Shown here in pieces: positions 25,338 to 33,176 of a DNA stretch of 64,000 nt (within the stretch, counting starts at the first letter, position 1; the number at the start of each line of letters is the position of its first letter). Where the stretch lies: the NCBI GenBank assembly GCA_934454585.1, contig CAKSFP010000006.1, positions 1-64,000 of the forward strand, written 5' to 3'. The position numbers and the translations under genes are program-made. The DNA comes from an uncultured Clostridia bacterium. GTDB lineage: Bacteria > Bacillota > Clostridia > UMGS1810. Under the pieces are notes generated by a model. The model worked only from the letters and a program-made list of their open reading frames with translations. It was not told where the DNA came from and did no database searches.

Positions 25338-25959
25338 CAGAAAGCTGATTGATTACCTCCCGCCGGTGCTGCAAAGCGTTATGGAATTTGCCGCCATTAC
25401 GGGTGCACAGCAGCCGGAAATTGAGGCGGCGTGGGATGCCTTAAACCTCGTTATGGATAACCAATTCATAGACACGGCCACGGAGGCAGGTGTTACGGTT
25501 TGGGAAAAAGAGCTCAACATCGTACCGCTTGCCACAGACACGCTGGAGGACAGAAAACAGCGGCTAAAAACCGCCTGGACCTATGGCGTTGTTTACACTT
25601 ATAACTGGCTTGTGAATTGGCTCAAAACCTCCTGCGGTGAAAGCAACCCCCTGCCCACCATAAATGACTACACCCTCCGGGTATCGCTGCCGGTATCGGT
25701 TGACTACCTGCACATATTGGACGATATGCGCCGGTATGTTGCCGCAAATGTGCTCATTGATCCTTTGATACTGCTATCAAAAATCAAAATACCGCACTAC
25801 ACCGGCTCGGCTTTTCGCCACTCGATTAAGCAAACGCTTACCACGGAGGAGTGGGATATGGAAAACATAAACCTGCTTGCAGACGAAAACAGCAAGGTGC
25901 TTATGGAGGAGGCAGAAAACAAAGTATTTTATGAGGAGGTAAACACAAATGGTACCTAA
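25330..25959 (+). CDS. DUF2313-type tail protein, XkdU / YmfQ-like
   Basis: 209 residues. Pattern LIDYLPPVLQSVMEFAAITGAQQPEIEAAWDAL, WEKELNIVPLATDTLEDRKQRL and VNWLKTSCGESN matches the YmfQ/gpI-like baseplate periphery proteins. It usually links baseplate and fibre. The unusual acidic C-terminus (MEEAENKVFYEEVNTNGT) overlaps the fibre start by 11 bases. Confidence 0.8.
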   Translation: MLDRKLIDYLPPVLQSVMEFAAITGAQQPEIEAAWDALNLVMDNQFIDTATEAGVTVWEKELNIVPLATDTLEDRKQRLKTAWTYGVVYTYNWLVNWLKTSCGESNPLPTINDYTLRVSLPVSVDYLHILDDMRRYVAANVLIDPLILLSKIKIPHYTGSAFRHSIKQTLTTEEWDMENINLLADENSKVLMEEAENKVFYEEVNTNGT

Positions 25960-27247
25960 ACTTACCGCATCCGGCAAAAACCTTTTGTTAAGGGCTTTGG
26001 CGGGTGAAACCATTACTTTTACTAAAATTCAGCTCGGCAACGGTACTGCACAGGATGCTGCCGAGGCAACGGGGCTCGCCAACCCGATTATTACCGTTGA
26101 GCTTTCAAAAATTGTGGTGGGTACGGAATATGTAACGCTTACGGCGCAGTTTTCCAACAGCTCCATTACAAGCGGCTTTCATATTACCGAGGCGGGCTTT
26201 TTCGCCAAGGATCCCGATGACAGCACAAAAGAGATTTTGTACGCCCTCGGCAACGAGGACGAAAGCTCCGCAGACTATGTACCGGACAAAGGCAACCGCA
26301 TCCTTGAAATGCAGTTTGACGCCCTTATCTTTATTGGCGATGCCGAGAATGTATCGGCGGCGATCAGCAGCTCGCTTGTATATGCCTCCAAAGAGGACTT
26401 TGACAAGCACACCGCTGACAAGAACAACCCGCACAGCGTTACAAAGCAGCAGGTGGGGCTCGGCAATGTACCAAACCTTGCACCAAGCGACCAGGTACCG
26501 ACCTTTACAGTGGCAACCACCCTTGCAAATATCGTAAGCGGTGAAAAGGCAAGCACGCTGTTTGGCAAAATCAAGCTGGCGATCAGTAAACTCATAGACC
26601 ACTTGAACAACCGCAGCAACCCCCACAACACCACGGCGGCGCAGGTAGGTGCAGCGGCAAAAAGCCACACGCACAATGCCCAGGACATTAACGCCGGTAC
26701 ACTTTCCGTATTAAGAGGCGGCACGGGATTAAGCAGCCCCACAAACGGCTCAGTTATCCTTGGGCAAGGTAGCAACCCTCTCCGTGCATTTTCGTGGAGT
26801 GGCGCCCTTTATTCAAGCGGTACAAACAACCCCCGCAGCGGCACCCTGCCCGTTGCTTACGGCGGTACGGGCTGCACAAGTCTTACGGCACTTGCCACCG
26901 CACTTGCAACTGCGGATGGCGGCCTCGGTAAAATCATTACCGGCTCATACACCGGTACCGGAGGTTACGGCACAAACAACAAGAAAAGCCTAACCTTTTC
27001 TGCTCCGCCTAAATTGCTTGTGGTTATGCCAGCAGGCAGCACTACACACGGGCAGTACGGCGGTTTTATAGCAGTTAGAGGTATAAGCAGCAGCCGAGGT
27101 GGTGGCATTATGGACGATGTAGCCGGTCCACAATTCCAGCTGTATTATACTTGGGATGGCAACACAGTAACCTGGTACAGCCCAAATAACGAATACTCGC
27201 AGCAAAACCTTAATGGTGTGACCTATTACTATTTTGCAATTCTATAA
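25949..27247 (+). CDS. Tail fibre protein
   Basis: 432 residues, ATG behind GAGGAGGT. The N-terminal 130 residues, with LTASGKNLLLRALAGETITFTKIQLGNG and HITEAGFFAKDPDDS, form the baseplate-attachment part. Fibre repeats follow (HTADKNNPHSVTKQQVGLGNVPN; HLNNRSNPHNTTAAQVGAAA) and Gly/Thr-rich GGTGLSSPTNG and GGTGCTSL motifs. The end (YYTWDGNTVTWYSPNNEYSQQ) is a receptor-binding tip candidate. This is a second possible receptor binder besides the DGR target. Confidence 0.82.
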   Translation: MVPKLTASGKNLLLRALAGETITFTKIQLGNGTAQDAAEATGLANPIITVELSKIVVGTEYVTLTAQFSNSSITSGFHITEAGFFAKDPDDSTKEILYALGNEDESSADYVPDKGNRILEMQFDALIFIGDAENVSAAISSSLVYASKEDFDKHTADKNNPHSVTKQQVGLGNVPNLAPSDQVPTFTVATTLANIVSGEKASTLFGKIKLAISKLIDHLNNRSNPHNTTAAQVGAAAKSHTHNAQDINAGTLSVLRGGTGLSSPTNGSVILGQGSNPLRAFSWSGALYSSGTNNPRSGTLPVAYGGTGCTSLTALATALATADGGLGKIITGSYTGTGGYGTNNKKSLTFSAPPKLLVVMPAGSTTHGQYGGFIAVRGISSSRGGGIMDDVAGPQFQLYYTWDGNTVTWYSPNNEYSQQNLNGVTYYYFAIL

Positions 27248-27264
27248 AAAGGAGGGCCTTATAA

Positions 27265-27501
27265 ATGATTACAATGCTTAAACAGGGCAAGGACTACATC
27301 ATCGACAAGCACGGCATTTACACAGAGTATGTATGCTCAAGTGCGGCCGATGTTGCAAACCTGCCGACCGGCGCAAATTCCGAGGCCGAGGACAGACCGC
27401 GCCCCGGCAGTACGGCTGTTGTGCCAAGTACGGACGGCGGCGCCGCATCCGTGTATGTGCTTTCAAATGAGCGTACTTGGGCGCTGTTGATTGAGGGGTG
27501 A
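27265..27501 (+). CDS. Small hypothetical phage protein after the fibre
   Basis: 78 residues, ATG behind AAAGGAGGG. Likely small beta domain (KDYIIDKHGIYTEYVCSS ... VVPSTDGGAASVYVLSNERTWALLIEG). Similar short genes follow fibres in other phages, but no named family is recognised. It may be a trimerisation or attachment factor; this is only context. Confidence 0.6.
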   Translation: MITMLKQGKDYIIDKHGIYTEYVCSSAADVANLPTGANSEAEDRPRPGSTAVVPSTDGGAASVYVLSNERTWALLIEG

Positions 27502-27505
27502 TCGT

Positions 27506-27700
27506 ATGAATGTTGCAGCAAAAATTGCACGCCCTCTTGACAATAACCCGATCACCCTCCTTATGCTGCGCAGCGGCAAGGATGTGGTGGTTACGCCGCC
27601 CGATGGCTTTCAACTGCTGACGGACGAACACAACAGGATCCTCCGTGACGAACAGAGGAACTATTTAACAGACCGTAAGGAGGTAAATACAAATGGCTAA
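27506..27700 (+). CDS. Small hypothetical phage protein before the DGR target
   Basis: 64 residues from ATG 27506; an in-frame start at 27491 lies inside the previous gene and lacks a good site. Sequence MNVAAKIARPLDNNPITLL and GFQLLTDEHNRILRDEQRN suggests a short beta strand part and a charged helix. Overlaps the DGR target gene by eight bases, so it is translated together with it. Function unknown. Confidence 0.6.
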   Translation: MNVAAKIARPLDNNPITLLMLRSGKDVVVTPPDGFQLLTDEHNRILRDEQRNYLTDRKEVNTNG

Positions 27701-29453
27701 TACAATTCCGGTAACACAAAAGCCGGTACCGAGCAGCGTAAGCAAAGATGCCTATGTGCTCGGCATCCAGGACAACGGCAGCGGGCAGCAGGCCCTTTAC
27801 CGTTTGCCTATCAATGATGTGCGTGGTAACGGCGCAAATGACCTTTTTATTATTCCGAGCCTTATTACACAGCTTGGGGTTGCAAACGCCCTCAAGGCGT
27901 TTGTGGAGGCAAATGCAGACTATGACAGCCTCACGAATATTTGCAATCGCTTTTTTACGGCGGCGGCAAAATCGGTAAGCGGCACCTACACATCACAGTT
28001 TTATAAATATGCAAGCAGCAACTCGCCTATTGGCGAAAAGCAGGATGCAAATGCGGATCTTACCTGCACCCCGTCCACAAAGACGGTGGCGGGTACGGAC
28101 GATTACAAAACGCTCCCGCTGTTTGCGTGCTTTGATGTCAATTATACCATTGACAGCACAACCCTTGAGCCTGTTATCCTTGCCATCAAGGGTATTTACG
28201 GCGGCTTTTCCTCCGCACCTGCAAACTCCCTTGTGGGCGTTATGCAGATGACCGGCTGGGTACGCCGTACCTCGACCGACACCACCAAAAAGGTTGAATA
28301 CAGAGCCACCGAGGCGACAGGCTTTAAGCCCTTGCCGGAGGCTGTGCGTGCGGCTGATAACACCGTGCGTGGCTTTGTGGTACACGCCAAGTATGCGGCC
28401 GGCTACAACTCGGCTGGGCTGCTTTCCAGCGTTTCCGGCGTACAGCCCGCAACATACCGCAGCGGCTCCACAGGCTCAACCTCGATCAGCTTTAACGGGC
28501 AGATCGCCAAGTGGCGTGAATGGGGCAACCAATACTGCGGCTCCAGCCTTTGCGATATTGCTTTTATCCAGCTTATGCTTGAGATTAAATACGCAACACT
28601 CGGCTCGGCGCAGGTAATGGCGGGCTGCCGCAGTTACTCAACCACATACACAGCAGCGGCCGCTGAAACGGGCGTTACCCGTGTGCTGCTTACCGCCGCA
28701 CAGGGCGCTTATTTTGTGGTAGGCAGCTGCGTATCGCTCGGCAGCACAAATGACCGTGCAAAAGCAACCACATACGATGTGTGCGATATTACAAAGATTT
28801 TGAGCATTGAGGATGTAACGGTGGACGGCACGGCATACAAGGCTGTAAACCTCGACACCGAAACACCCTTTAACACCACAACCGCCACCTACATTGTGGC
28901 GCACCCGTGGCAGACCGGCAGCACAGACGATGTGCTCGGCAATGACGGCAGCCCGACAAACAACACCTCCGGCAAAGAGCCCTGCAAGATCCAGGGTATT
29001 GAGGTTATGGTAGGTGCATACGAGGTGCCCGGTGATACCACCCTTTACGAGGATGCCGAAAAATACACCGTGTACCTTAACCGCAAGGCGGCTGACATTA
29101 AGACAAGCAGCAGCGGTACAAACCCCGTAACGGTTGGTACTATTCCAAAGGAAACGGATGCGGCTTGGAAATACATCGCAGAGCTTAACTGGGATGCAAA
29201 TAACCAGGAGGCATATATGCTTGCACAGACCTTTGCAGGCTCCTCCACTACCGGCTACCGTGCAGGCGTTTACCGTGACGGTGCAGCAACTACCGGCTGG
29301 CGTGAATGGCTGGCTTTTGGTAATCTGGACTCTGGGGGCGTCAGTGGTTTTGCCTGTGCTAATCTGGGCAATGGCCTCGGCACTGCCAGCTGGGTCATTG
29401 CGGCCCGCGCGTGTGGCTCCGGTGGCAACCGGGGTGAATTTACGCCGGCGTAG
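27693..29453 (+). CDS. DGR-diversified tail protein with C-type-lectin-like C-terminus
   Basis: 586 residues. The N-terminal 80 residues resemble fibre attachment sequence; the middle part is unassigned. The last 60 residues have the DGR target pattern: GWREWLAFGNLD, GFACANLGNGLG, WVIAARACGSGGNRGEF, as in the C-type-lectin fold of Mtd-like and formylglycine-like receptors. VR (29312-29410) encodes residues about 541-573. Six codons differ from the template at AAT/AAC/AGG positions, changing Asn to Ser, Val or Gly and Arg to Gly. The protein is probably the variable receptor-binding tip of the phage. The stop codon sits in the loop of the cruciform at 29441-29462. Confidence 0.88.
   Translation: MANTIPVTQKPVPSSVSKDAYVLGIQDNGSGQQALYRLPINDVRGNGANDLFIIPSLITQLGVANALKAFVEANADYDSLTNICNRFFTAAAKSVSGTYTSQFYKYASSNSPIGEKQDANADLTCTPSTKTVAGTDDYKTLPLFACFDVNYTIDSTTLEPVILAIKGIYGGFSSAPANSLVGVMQMTGWVRRTSTDTTKKVEYRATEATGFKPLPEAVRAADNTVRGFVVHAKYAAGYNSAGLLSSVSGVQPATYRSGSTGSTSISFNGQIAKWREWGNQYCGSSLCDIAFIQLMLEIKYATLGSAQVMAGCRSYSTTYTAAAAETGVTRVLLTAAQGAYFVVGSCVSLGSTNDRAKATTYDVCDITKILSIEDVTVDGTAYKAVNLDTETPFNTTTATYIVAHPWQTGSTDDVLGNDGSPTNNTSGKEPCKIQGIEVMVGAYEVPGDTTLYEDAEKYTVYLNRKAADIKTSSSGTNPVTVGTIPKETDAAWKYIAELNWDANNQEAYMLAQTFAGSSTTGYRAGVYRDGAATTGWREWLAFGNLDSGGVSGFACANLGNGLGTASWVIAARACGSGGNRGEFTPA
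29312..29410 (+). repeat. DGR variable repeat (VR)
   Basis: 99 bases aligned without gaps to the TR 220 bases downstream. There are 10 differences. All are at TR adenines (29551, 29552, 29554, 29560, 29561, 29587, 29588, 29609, 29614, 29615). None of the 78 non-A template positions differ. The last 15 bases, ending in CGGCCCGCGC, are identical in both and form the GC-rich initiation (IMH-like) end. Confidence 0.95.
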
Positions 29454-29462
29454 GCCGGCGTA
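29441..29462 (+). promoter_or_regulatory. Cruciform-type hairpin downstream of VR
   Basis: Perfect nine-pair stem (29441-29449 with 29454-29462) with a four-base loop GTAG that contains the TAG stop of the target gene. It lies 31 bases after VR. A hairpin of this size and place is known to be needed for homing in the Bordetella phage DGR. Confidence 0.8.
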
Positions 29463-29465
29463 TAA

Positions 29466-29483
29466 GAGGGGCGGTAGCCCCTC
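29466..29483 (+). other. Hairpin between target gene and template repeat
   Basis: Perfect seven-pair stem GAGGGGC/GCCCCTC with loop GGTA, only three bases after the cruciform. It could be a second homing structure or part of the template RNA. There is no T tract, so it is not a classic terminator. Confidence 0.55.
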
Positions 29484-29531
29484 ATTAAGGGGTGTACTGT
29501 GGACCCTCGTGCCGTTTGTCCTATCCTGGCA

Positions 29532-29630
29532 GGCTTTTGGTAATCTGGACAATAGGGGCAACAGTGGTTTTGCCTGTGCTAATCTGAACAATGGCCTCGG
29601 CACTGCCAACTGGAACATTGCGGCCCGCGC
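29532..29630 (+). repeat. DGR template repeat (TR)
   Basis: 99 bases with 21 adenines, mostly in AAC/AAT codons when read in the frame of the target. Lies between target and RT genes on the same strand, the usual place for the template RNA. A hairpin with a GCAA tetraloop (29684-29699, six pairs) lies 54 bases downstream, inside the presumed template RNA. The remaining gap to the RT gene has no other gene and no accessory Avd gene. Confidence 0.95.
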
Positions 29631-29832
29631 TTATGGTATCATAAAATTTATTTATTACGCAGTACATCTGGTGTTAAAGCACCCAGGCGGCAACGCCTGC
29701 CTCGGCTAACTGCCGAAAATTGAGATTAAACCGGCACCGTGAAAACGGCTCGGCGGTATATGGCCGCCGTGGGGGTTAGTAGATAAACCGAAAGCCCTTG
29801 AGCTCAACCATACGATTTTAAGGAGGGATGAA

Positions 29833-31005
29833 ATTATAAAAACCTATTGCAAAAATGTTGATATAACAGATCCCTCTGTTATAGAGCCGTGGGTAACGCT
29901 GTGCGTAACCGATCCAAGCAAAAGAAACCGACCGGGTTTTAAGCGGTTGATGGCTCGGCACGGCGGCGCCCACGGCATTGCGGTTGAGATCACGGAGCGT
30001 ATAAAAGCCCGTGATCTTGCCTTACCTCCTATACACTATCGTGACCGGGTGGATAAAAGCAGCGGAAAGCTCCGCAGGCTTGGCATTGAAAGTGCGATGC
30101 AGCAATGTATGAATTATGTTGCCGTGTATGCTCTTATGCCTATGTTAAAAGCAAAGGTTGGCCCGTTCCAATGTGCAAGCATACCAGAGCGGGGCCAAGT
30201 TTACGGTAAAAAGGTGCTTGAGAAATGGATCCGTAAAGATCCCAAAGGCACCAAATATTATGACAAAATGGATGTGCGGCATTGCTTTGAAAGCATAGGA
30301 CACCGCACCATCCGCAAGCTGCTTGGGCGTGATATTCGCAAAAACCCCACGCTTATATGGTTTGTGCTTGCCCTTATCGGTACATACGAGGAGGGGCTTT
30401 CCATAGGCAGCTTTTTGAGCCAATGGCTTTGCAATTATGTTATAAGCTATGCGTACCACTTTGCGACCGAAAGGCTGTATAAGACACGCAGAGGCAAGCG
30501 GCAAAACCTTGTTACCCACATACTTGTTTTTATGGATGACATTATTATTTTTGCCGCCTCAAAGCACAATGCGAAAGCCGCAGGCAAAGCCCTTGAGGAG
30601 TATATGCTTACGCAGTTAGGTTTGCATATCAAGCCAAACCACAACTTAAAGCAGACGGCGAAAGAGCCGCCGGATATGATGGGGTATGTGGTAAGTAAAG
30701 AGTGCACCACGATAAGAGCCCGCACCTTTGTACGGGCACGCCGTGCCCTTTTGAGAGCGTGGCGGCGTATGGTGGCCGGTTTACCCATATACCTGCAAAA
30801 TGCCCGGCGGCTCGTTTCATACCGTGGTTATTTCAAGCACACAAACTCAAGGAATATTGCAAGGGCGTTACACCTTAAAGAGGTGCACCGTGCTGCAAGA
30901 AAAGTAATAAGTAAATTTGCGAAAGGAGCAAACGAAAATGGTAACAAAAGCATATTACACAGAACGCCCGGACAGTATCAAGTATATGAGCCTGCCCTCG
31001 GCTGA
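29833..31005 (+). CDS. DGR reverse transcriptase
   Basis: About 390 residues. The frame is open upstream of the first standard start (TTG 29947) and carries conserved-looking sequence (KTYCKNVDITDPSVIEPWV), with AAGGAGG at 29819-29825. The likely start is the rare ATT 29833 or ATA 29836; no ATG, GTG or TTG exists between 29743 and 29947 in this frame. Catalytic motif is FMDDIIIFA (DD at about residues 234-235); the DGR-specific motif GLSIGSFLSQ replaces the usual motif 4. MMGYVVSKECTTIRARTFVRAR forms the thumb-side region. It copies the template RNA with adenine-specific errors into VR. The last 68 bases overlap the next gene. Confidence 0.9.
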   Translation: MIKTYCKNVDITDPSVIEPWVTLCVTDPSKRNRPGFKRLMARHGGAHGIAVEITERIKARDLALPPIHYRDRVDKSSGKLRRLGIESAMQQCMNYVAVYALMPMLKAKVGPFQCASIPERGQVYGKKVLEKWIRKDPKGTKYYDKMDVRHCFESIGHRTIRKLLGRDIRKNPTLIWFVLALIGTYEEGLSIGSFLSQWLCNYVISYAYHFATERLYKTRRGKRQNLVTHILVFMDDIIIFAASKHNAKAAGKALEEYMLTQLGLHIKPNHNLKQTAKEPPDMMGYVVSKECTTIRARTFVRARRALLRAWRRMVAGLPIYLQNARRLVSYRGYFKHTNSRNIARALHLKEVHRAARKVISKFAKGANENGNKSILHRTPGQYQVYEPALG

Positions 31006-31369
31006 CACCGCAGACCTTTGGATGCGTAAAAACATTGCAGAGGTAACAGATCCGGAAACCGGTGCAAAAAGCTATGAGGCTGATGAGGCTTATATGCGTA
31101 CCACCGCAACCGAGGCTGAAATTACCGCCGATTTTGATGCGTGGTATGAAACCGCCTCCGCTTGGCAGCCACCCGTGCCCGAAAAGAAACCAGACACGCA
31201 GGAGGGGCGCATTACGGCACTTGAGGTGGCGGTAGAAAAGCTCAAGCAAGGTACGGGGACGCCCGCCGATGTTTCAAAAATCGAAAGGGCGGTTGCTGAC
31301 TTAAAGGCAGAAAACAAAACACTTGCCGAGGAATTGCGTGCGGCAAAAATAGTATTGGGGGTGGAGTAA
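30938..31369 (+). CDS. Small phage protein with C-terminal coiled coil
   Basis: 143 residues from ATG 30938 (GAAAGGAG upstream), starting inside the RT gene. The N-terminus has TADLWMRKNIAEVTDPETGAKSYEADEAYMRT, with a central WYETASAWQPP and a heptad region at 95-140 (ITALEVAVEKLKQG; IERAVADLKAENKTLAEELRA). Proteins of this form occur near lysis and tail-fibre genes of Firmicutes phages, often labelled as tail or XkdV-linked. Function is not known. Confidence 0.6.
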   Translation: MVTKAYYTERPDSIKYMSLPSADTADLWMRKNIAEVTDPETGAKSYEADEAYMRTTATEAEITADFDAWYETASAWQPPVPEKKPDTQEGRITALEVAVEKLKQGTGTPADVSKIERAVADLKAENKTLAEELRAAKIVLGVE

Positions 31370-31780
31370 ATGACACTTATTGAGTTGGCAAGAAAACTGC
31401 GCCCCATTATCGAAAAAAGCGCGCAGAGCCTTGACGATGCAACCGCCCTGGAGGCGGTTACTTTGTTTCCGGCTTGGGCGGCCGGCGTTGCATATACCGC
31501 CGGTACTAAGGTTAAGCACGGTGGTGTGCTTTATTCCGTGTTGCAGGATCATACCTCACAGGCAAGTTGGGAGCCTGGTGCGGCGCCCAGCCTTTTTGCA
31601 AAGGTATTGATCCCGGATCCCGATGTTATTCCCGAATGGGAGCAGCCGGACAGCACCAACGCCTACAAAAAGGGCGATAAAGTACGCTTTGAGGGTAAAG
31701 TGTATAAAAGCCTTATTGATAATAATGTCTGGAGCCCCTCCGCTTATCCCGCAGGTTGGCAGCAGATAAAGGAGGGATAA
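31370..31780 (+). CDS. Carbohydrate-binding (CBM5/12-like) phage protein
   Basis: 136 residues. Two short modules of the CBM5/12 kind: AWAAGVAYTAGTKVKHGGVLYSVLQDHT with SWEPGAAPSLF, and STNAYKKGDKVRFEGKVYKSL with W near the end (YPAGWQQI). Aromatic residues suited to stacking on sugar rings are visible in both. In phages such proteins may decorate the virion or help bind cell-wall sugar. Start overlaps the previous stop (TAAATG). Confidence 0.65.
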   Translation: MTLIELARKLRPIIEKSAQSLDDATALEAVTLFPAWAAGVAYTAGTKVKHGGVLYSVLQDHTSQASWEPGAAPSLFAKVLIPDPDVIPEWEQPDSTNAYKKGDKVRFEGKVYKSLIDNNVWSPSAYPAGWQQIKEG

Positions 31781-31781
31781 A

Positions 31782-32060
31782 ATGGGCAGCGTAACCGTTT
31801 CAGCAGATACCATTATAACCATTGCCGCCGTTATCGGTGCTTTGGGCGTTATTTTCGGCGTTGTATTCGCCGTGTATCGCTGGTATCTAAAACAAGAAAA
31901 ACAGGACAAAGACATCGCGCACATTAAAGAGGAGGACACCCTTATTGTGTTTGCTTTGTCTGCGTGCTTGGACGGCTTGCAGCAGCTCGGTGCCAACCAC
32001 ACCGTGCCGATTGCAAAGGACAAGCTCGACAAGTACATCAACCAACGGGCGCATAAATAA
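31782..32060 (+). CDS. Single-span membrane protein of the lysis cassette (holin-like candidate)
   Basis: 92 residues, one N-terminal membrane segment (about 10-33: IITIAAVIGALGVIFGVVFAVYRWYL) and a charged cytoplasmic part (KQEKQDKDIAHIKEEDT). The C-terminal portion (IVFALSACLDGLQQLGANHTVPIAKDKLDKYI) is conserved-looking. Place before the endolysin suggests a holin or holin partner. Since a second holin-like gene lies at 33177, its precise role is open. Confidence 0.6.
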   Translation: MGSVTVSADTIITIAAVIGALGVIFGVVFAVYRWYLKQEKQDKDIAHIKEEDTLIVFALSACLDGLQQLGANHTVPIAKDKLDKYINQRAHK

Positions 32061-32068
32061 TTGCAAAA

Positions 32069-32097
32069 CAGCCGGGAGGGGCAACCCTCACCGGCTG
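32069..32097 (+). terminator. Hairpin before the endolysin gene
   Basis: Seven outer pairs (32069-32075 with 32091-32097) and inner GAGGG/CCCTC pairing, then AAATTTTT. A partial terminator or RNA-stabilising hairpin just upstream of the endolysin ribosome binding site. Confidence 0.45.
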
Positions 32098-32120
32098 AAA
32101 TTTTTAAGGAGGTTACTATT

Positions 32121-33161
32121 ATGGTACTCAAGCAATGTATTTTAACCGCAAATGACTGCTACAAAAAGGGCACGAAAATGACCGGGGGCAAGCCCACCGG
32201 CATTGTGGTACACTCCACCGGTGCCAACAACAAAAACCTTAAAAGGTATGTGCAGCCCTTAAAGAGCGATCCCAATTACGATGCTGTTATTGCCGACCTC
32301 GGCAAAAATCAGTATTGCAATGATTGGAACCACTCAGCAAAGGAAATGGGGCGCAGCGTATGCGTGCACGCCTTTATTGGCGTAAACGCCGCAGGCAAAG
32401 TGGAAACCTACCAAACCCTCCCCTTTGACATCTGCTGCTGGGGTGTTGGCTCTGGTAAAAACGGCAGTTACAACTACAACCCCACCGCCCGTGTGCAGTT
32501 TGAAATGTGTGAGGATGGGCTTTCCGATCCCGATTATTTCAACGCCGTTATGAAAGAGGCGCAGGAGTTTTGTGCTTACCTCTGCAAAAAGTACGGTTTT
32601 GGCGTTGATAAAATCAGCAGCCATTACGAAAGTTACCTTGCAGGGTACGGCGGCAACCACGGCGATCCGCACAACTGGCTCAAGCCCTTTGGCAAAACAA
32701 TGGACTGGTTTAGAGCCGAGGTGCAAAAGCTGCTTAATGCCCAGCCCGCCACGCCAGCACAGCCGAACATCGGAAAGGTGCTTTACCGTGTGCAAACGGG
32801 AGCCTTTTCTGTAAAGGCCAACGCTGATAAACTCGCCGCAGAACTTAAAGGCAAAGGCTTTGACACCTACATTGTGCAGGTGGATGGGCTCTATAAGGTG
32901 CAGGTTGGTGCGTACAGCGTGCGTGCCAACGCAGATGCTATGGCGGCCAAGCTGACCGCAGCCGGGTATAAGAACTTTATCACCACGAAAAGCGGAATAG
33001 CGGCGGCACCGTCTGCTCCGGCTAAAAAGAGCAACACCGAGGTTGCCCGTGAGGTTATCCAGGGCAAATGGGGTAACGGTGCAACACGCAAACAGAAACT
33101 TACGGCGGCCGGCTATGATTATTCAGCCGTACAAGCCGAGGTAAACAGACTACTTAAATAA
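32121..33161 (+). CDS. Endolysin: N-acetylmuramoyl-L-alanine amidase with SPOR and CW_7 domains
   Basis: 346 residues from ATG 32121 (AAGGAGGT upstream); the longer frame from 32061 is rejected since it includes the hairpin. Amidase_2 domain at about 20-195: GIVVHSTGANN with the zinc-type His, SAKEMGRSVCVHAFIGV, GSYNYNPTARVQFEMCED and GNHGDPHNWL. Two SPOR-like repeats at about 212-285 (YRVQTGAFSVKANADKLAAEL and YKVQVGAYSVRANADAMAAKL). The last 45 residues form a CW_7/Cpl-7 binding module (VAREVIQGKWGNGATRKQKL, AAGYDYSAVQAEVNRLL). It cuts the link between glycan and stem peptide at the end of infection. Confidence 0.9.
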   Translation: MVLKQCILTANDCYKKGTKMTGGKPTGIVVHSTGANNKNLKRYVQPLKSDPNYDAVIADLGKNQYCNDWNHSAKEMGRSVCVHAFIGVNAAGKVETYQTLPFDICCWGVGSGKNGSYNYNPTARVQFEMCEDGLSDPDYFNAVMKEAQEFCAYLCKKYGFGVDKISSHYESYLAGYGGNHGDPHNWLKPFGKTMDWFRAEVQKLLNAQPATPAQPNIGKVLYRVQTGAFSVKANADKLAAELKGKGFDTYIVQVDGLYKVQVGAYSVRANADAMAAKLTAAGYKNFITTKSGIAAAPSAPAKKSNTEVAREVIQGKWGNGATRKQKLTAAGYDYSAVQAEVNRLLK

Positions 33162-33176
33162 TAGGAGGATCTCATT

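Noticed and set aside
27265..27700. Avd-like accessory gene for the DGR in the two small genes before the target
   Set aside because: Both products are too short and show no four-helix pattern with the basic surface expected of Avd.
29134..29709. Plus-strand frame spanning VR and TR
   Set aside because: It arises because TR keeps protein-like codons in another phase; start has no ribosome binding site and the frame overlaps the DGR target gene.
32061..32120. Longer N-terminus for the endolysin
   Set aside because: The segment contains a hairpin and the true ribosome binding site (AAGGAGGT) lies just before ATG 32121.
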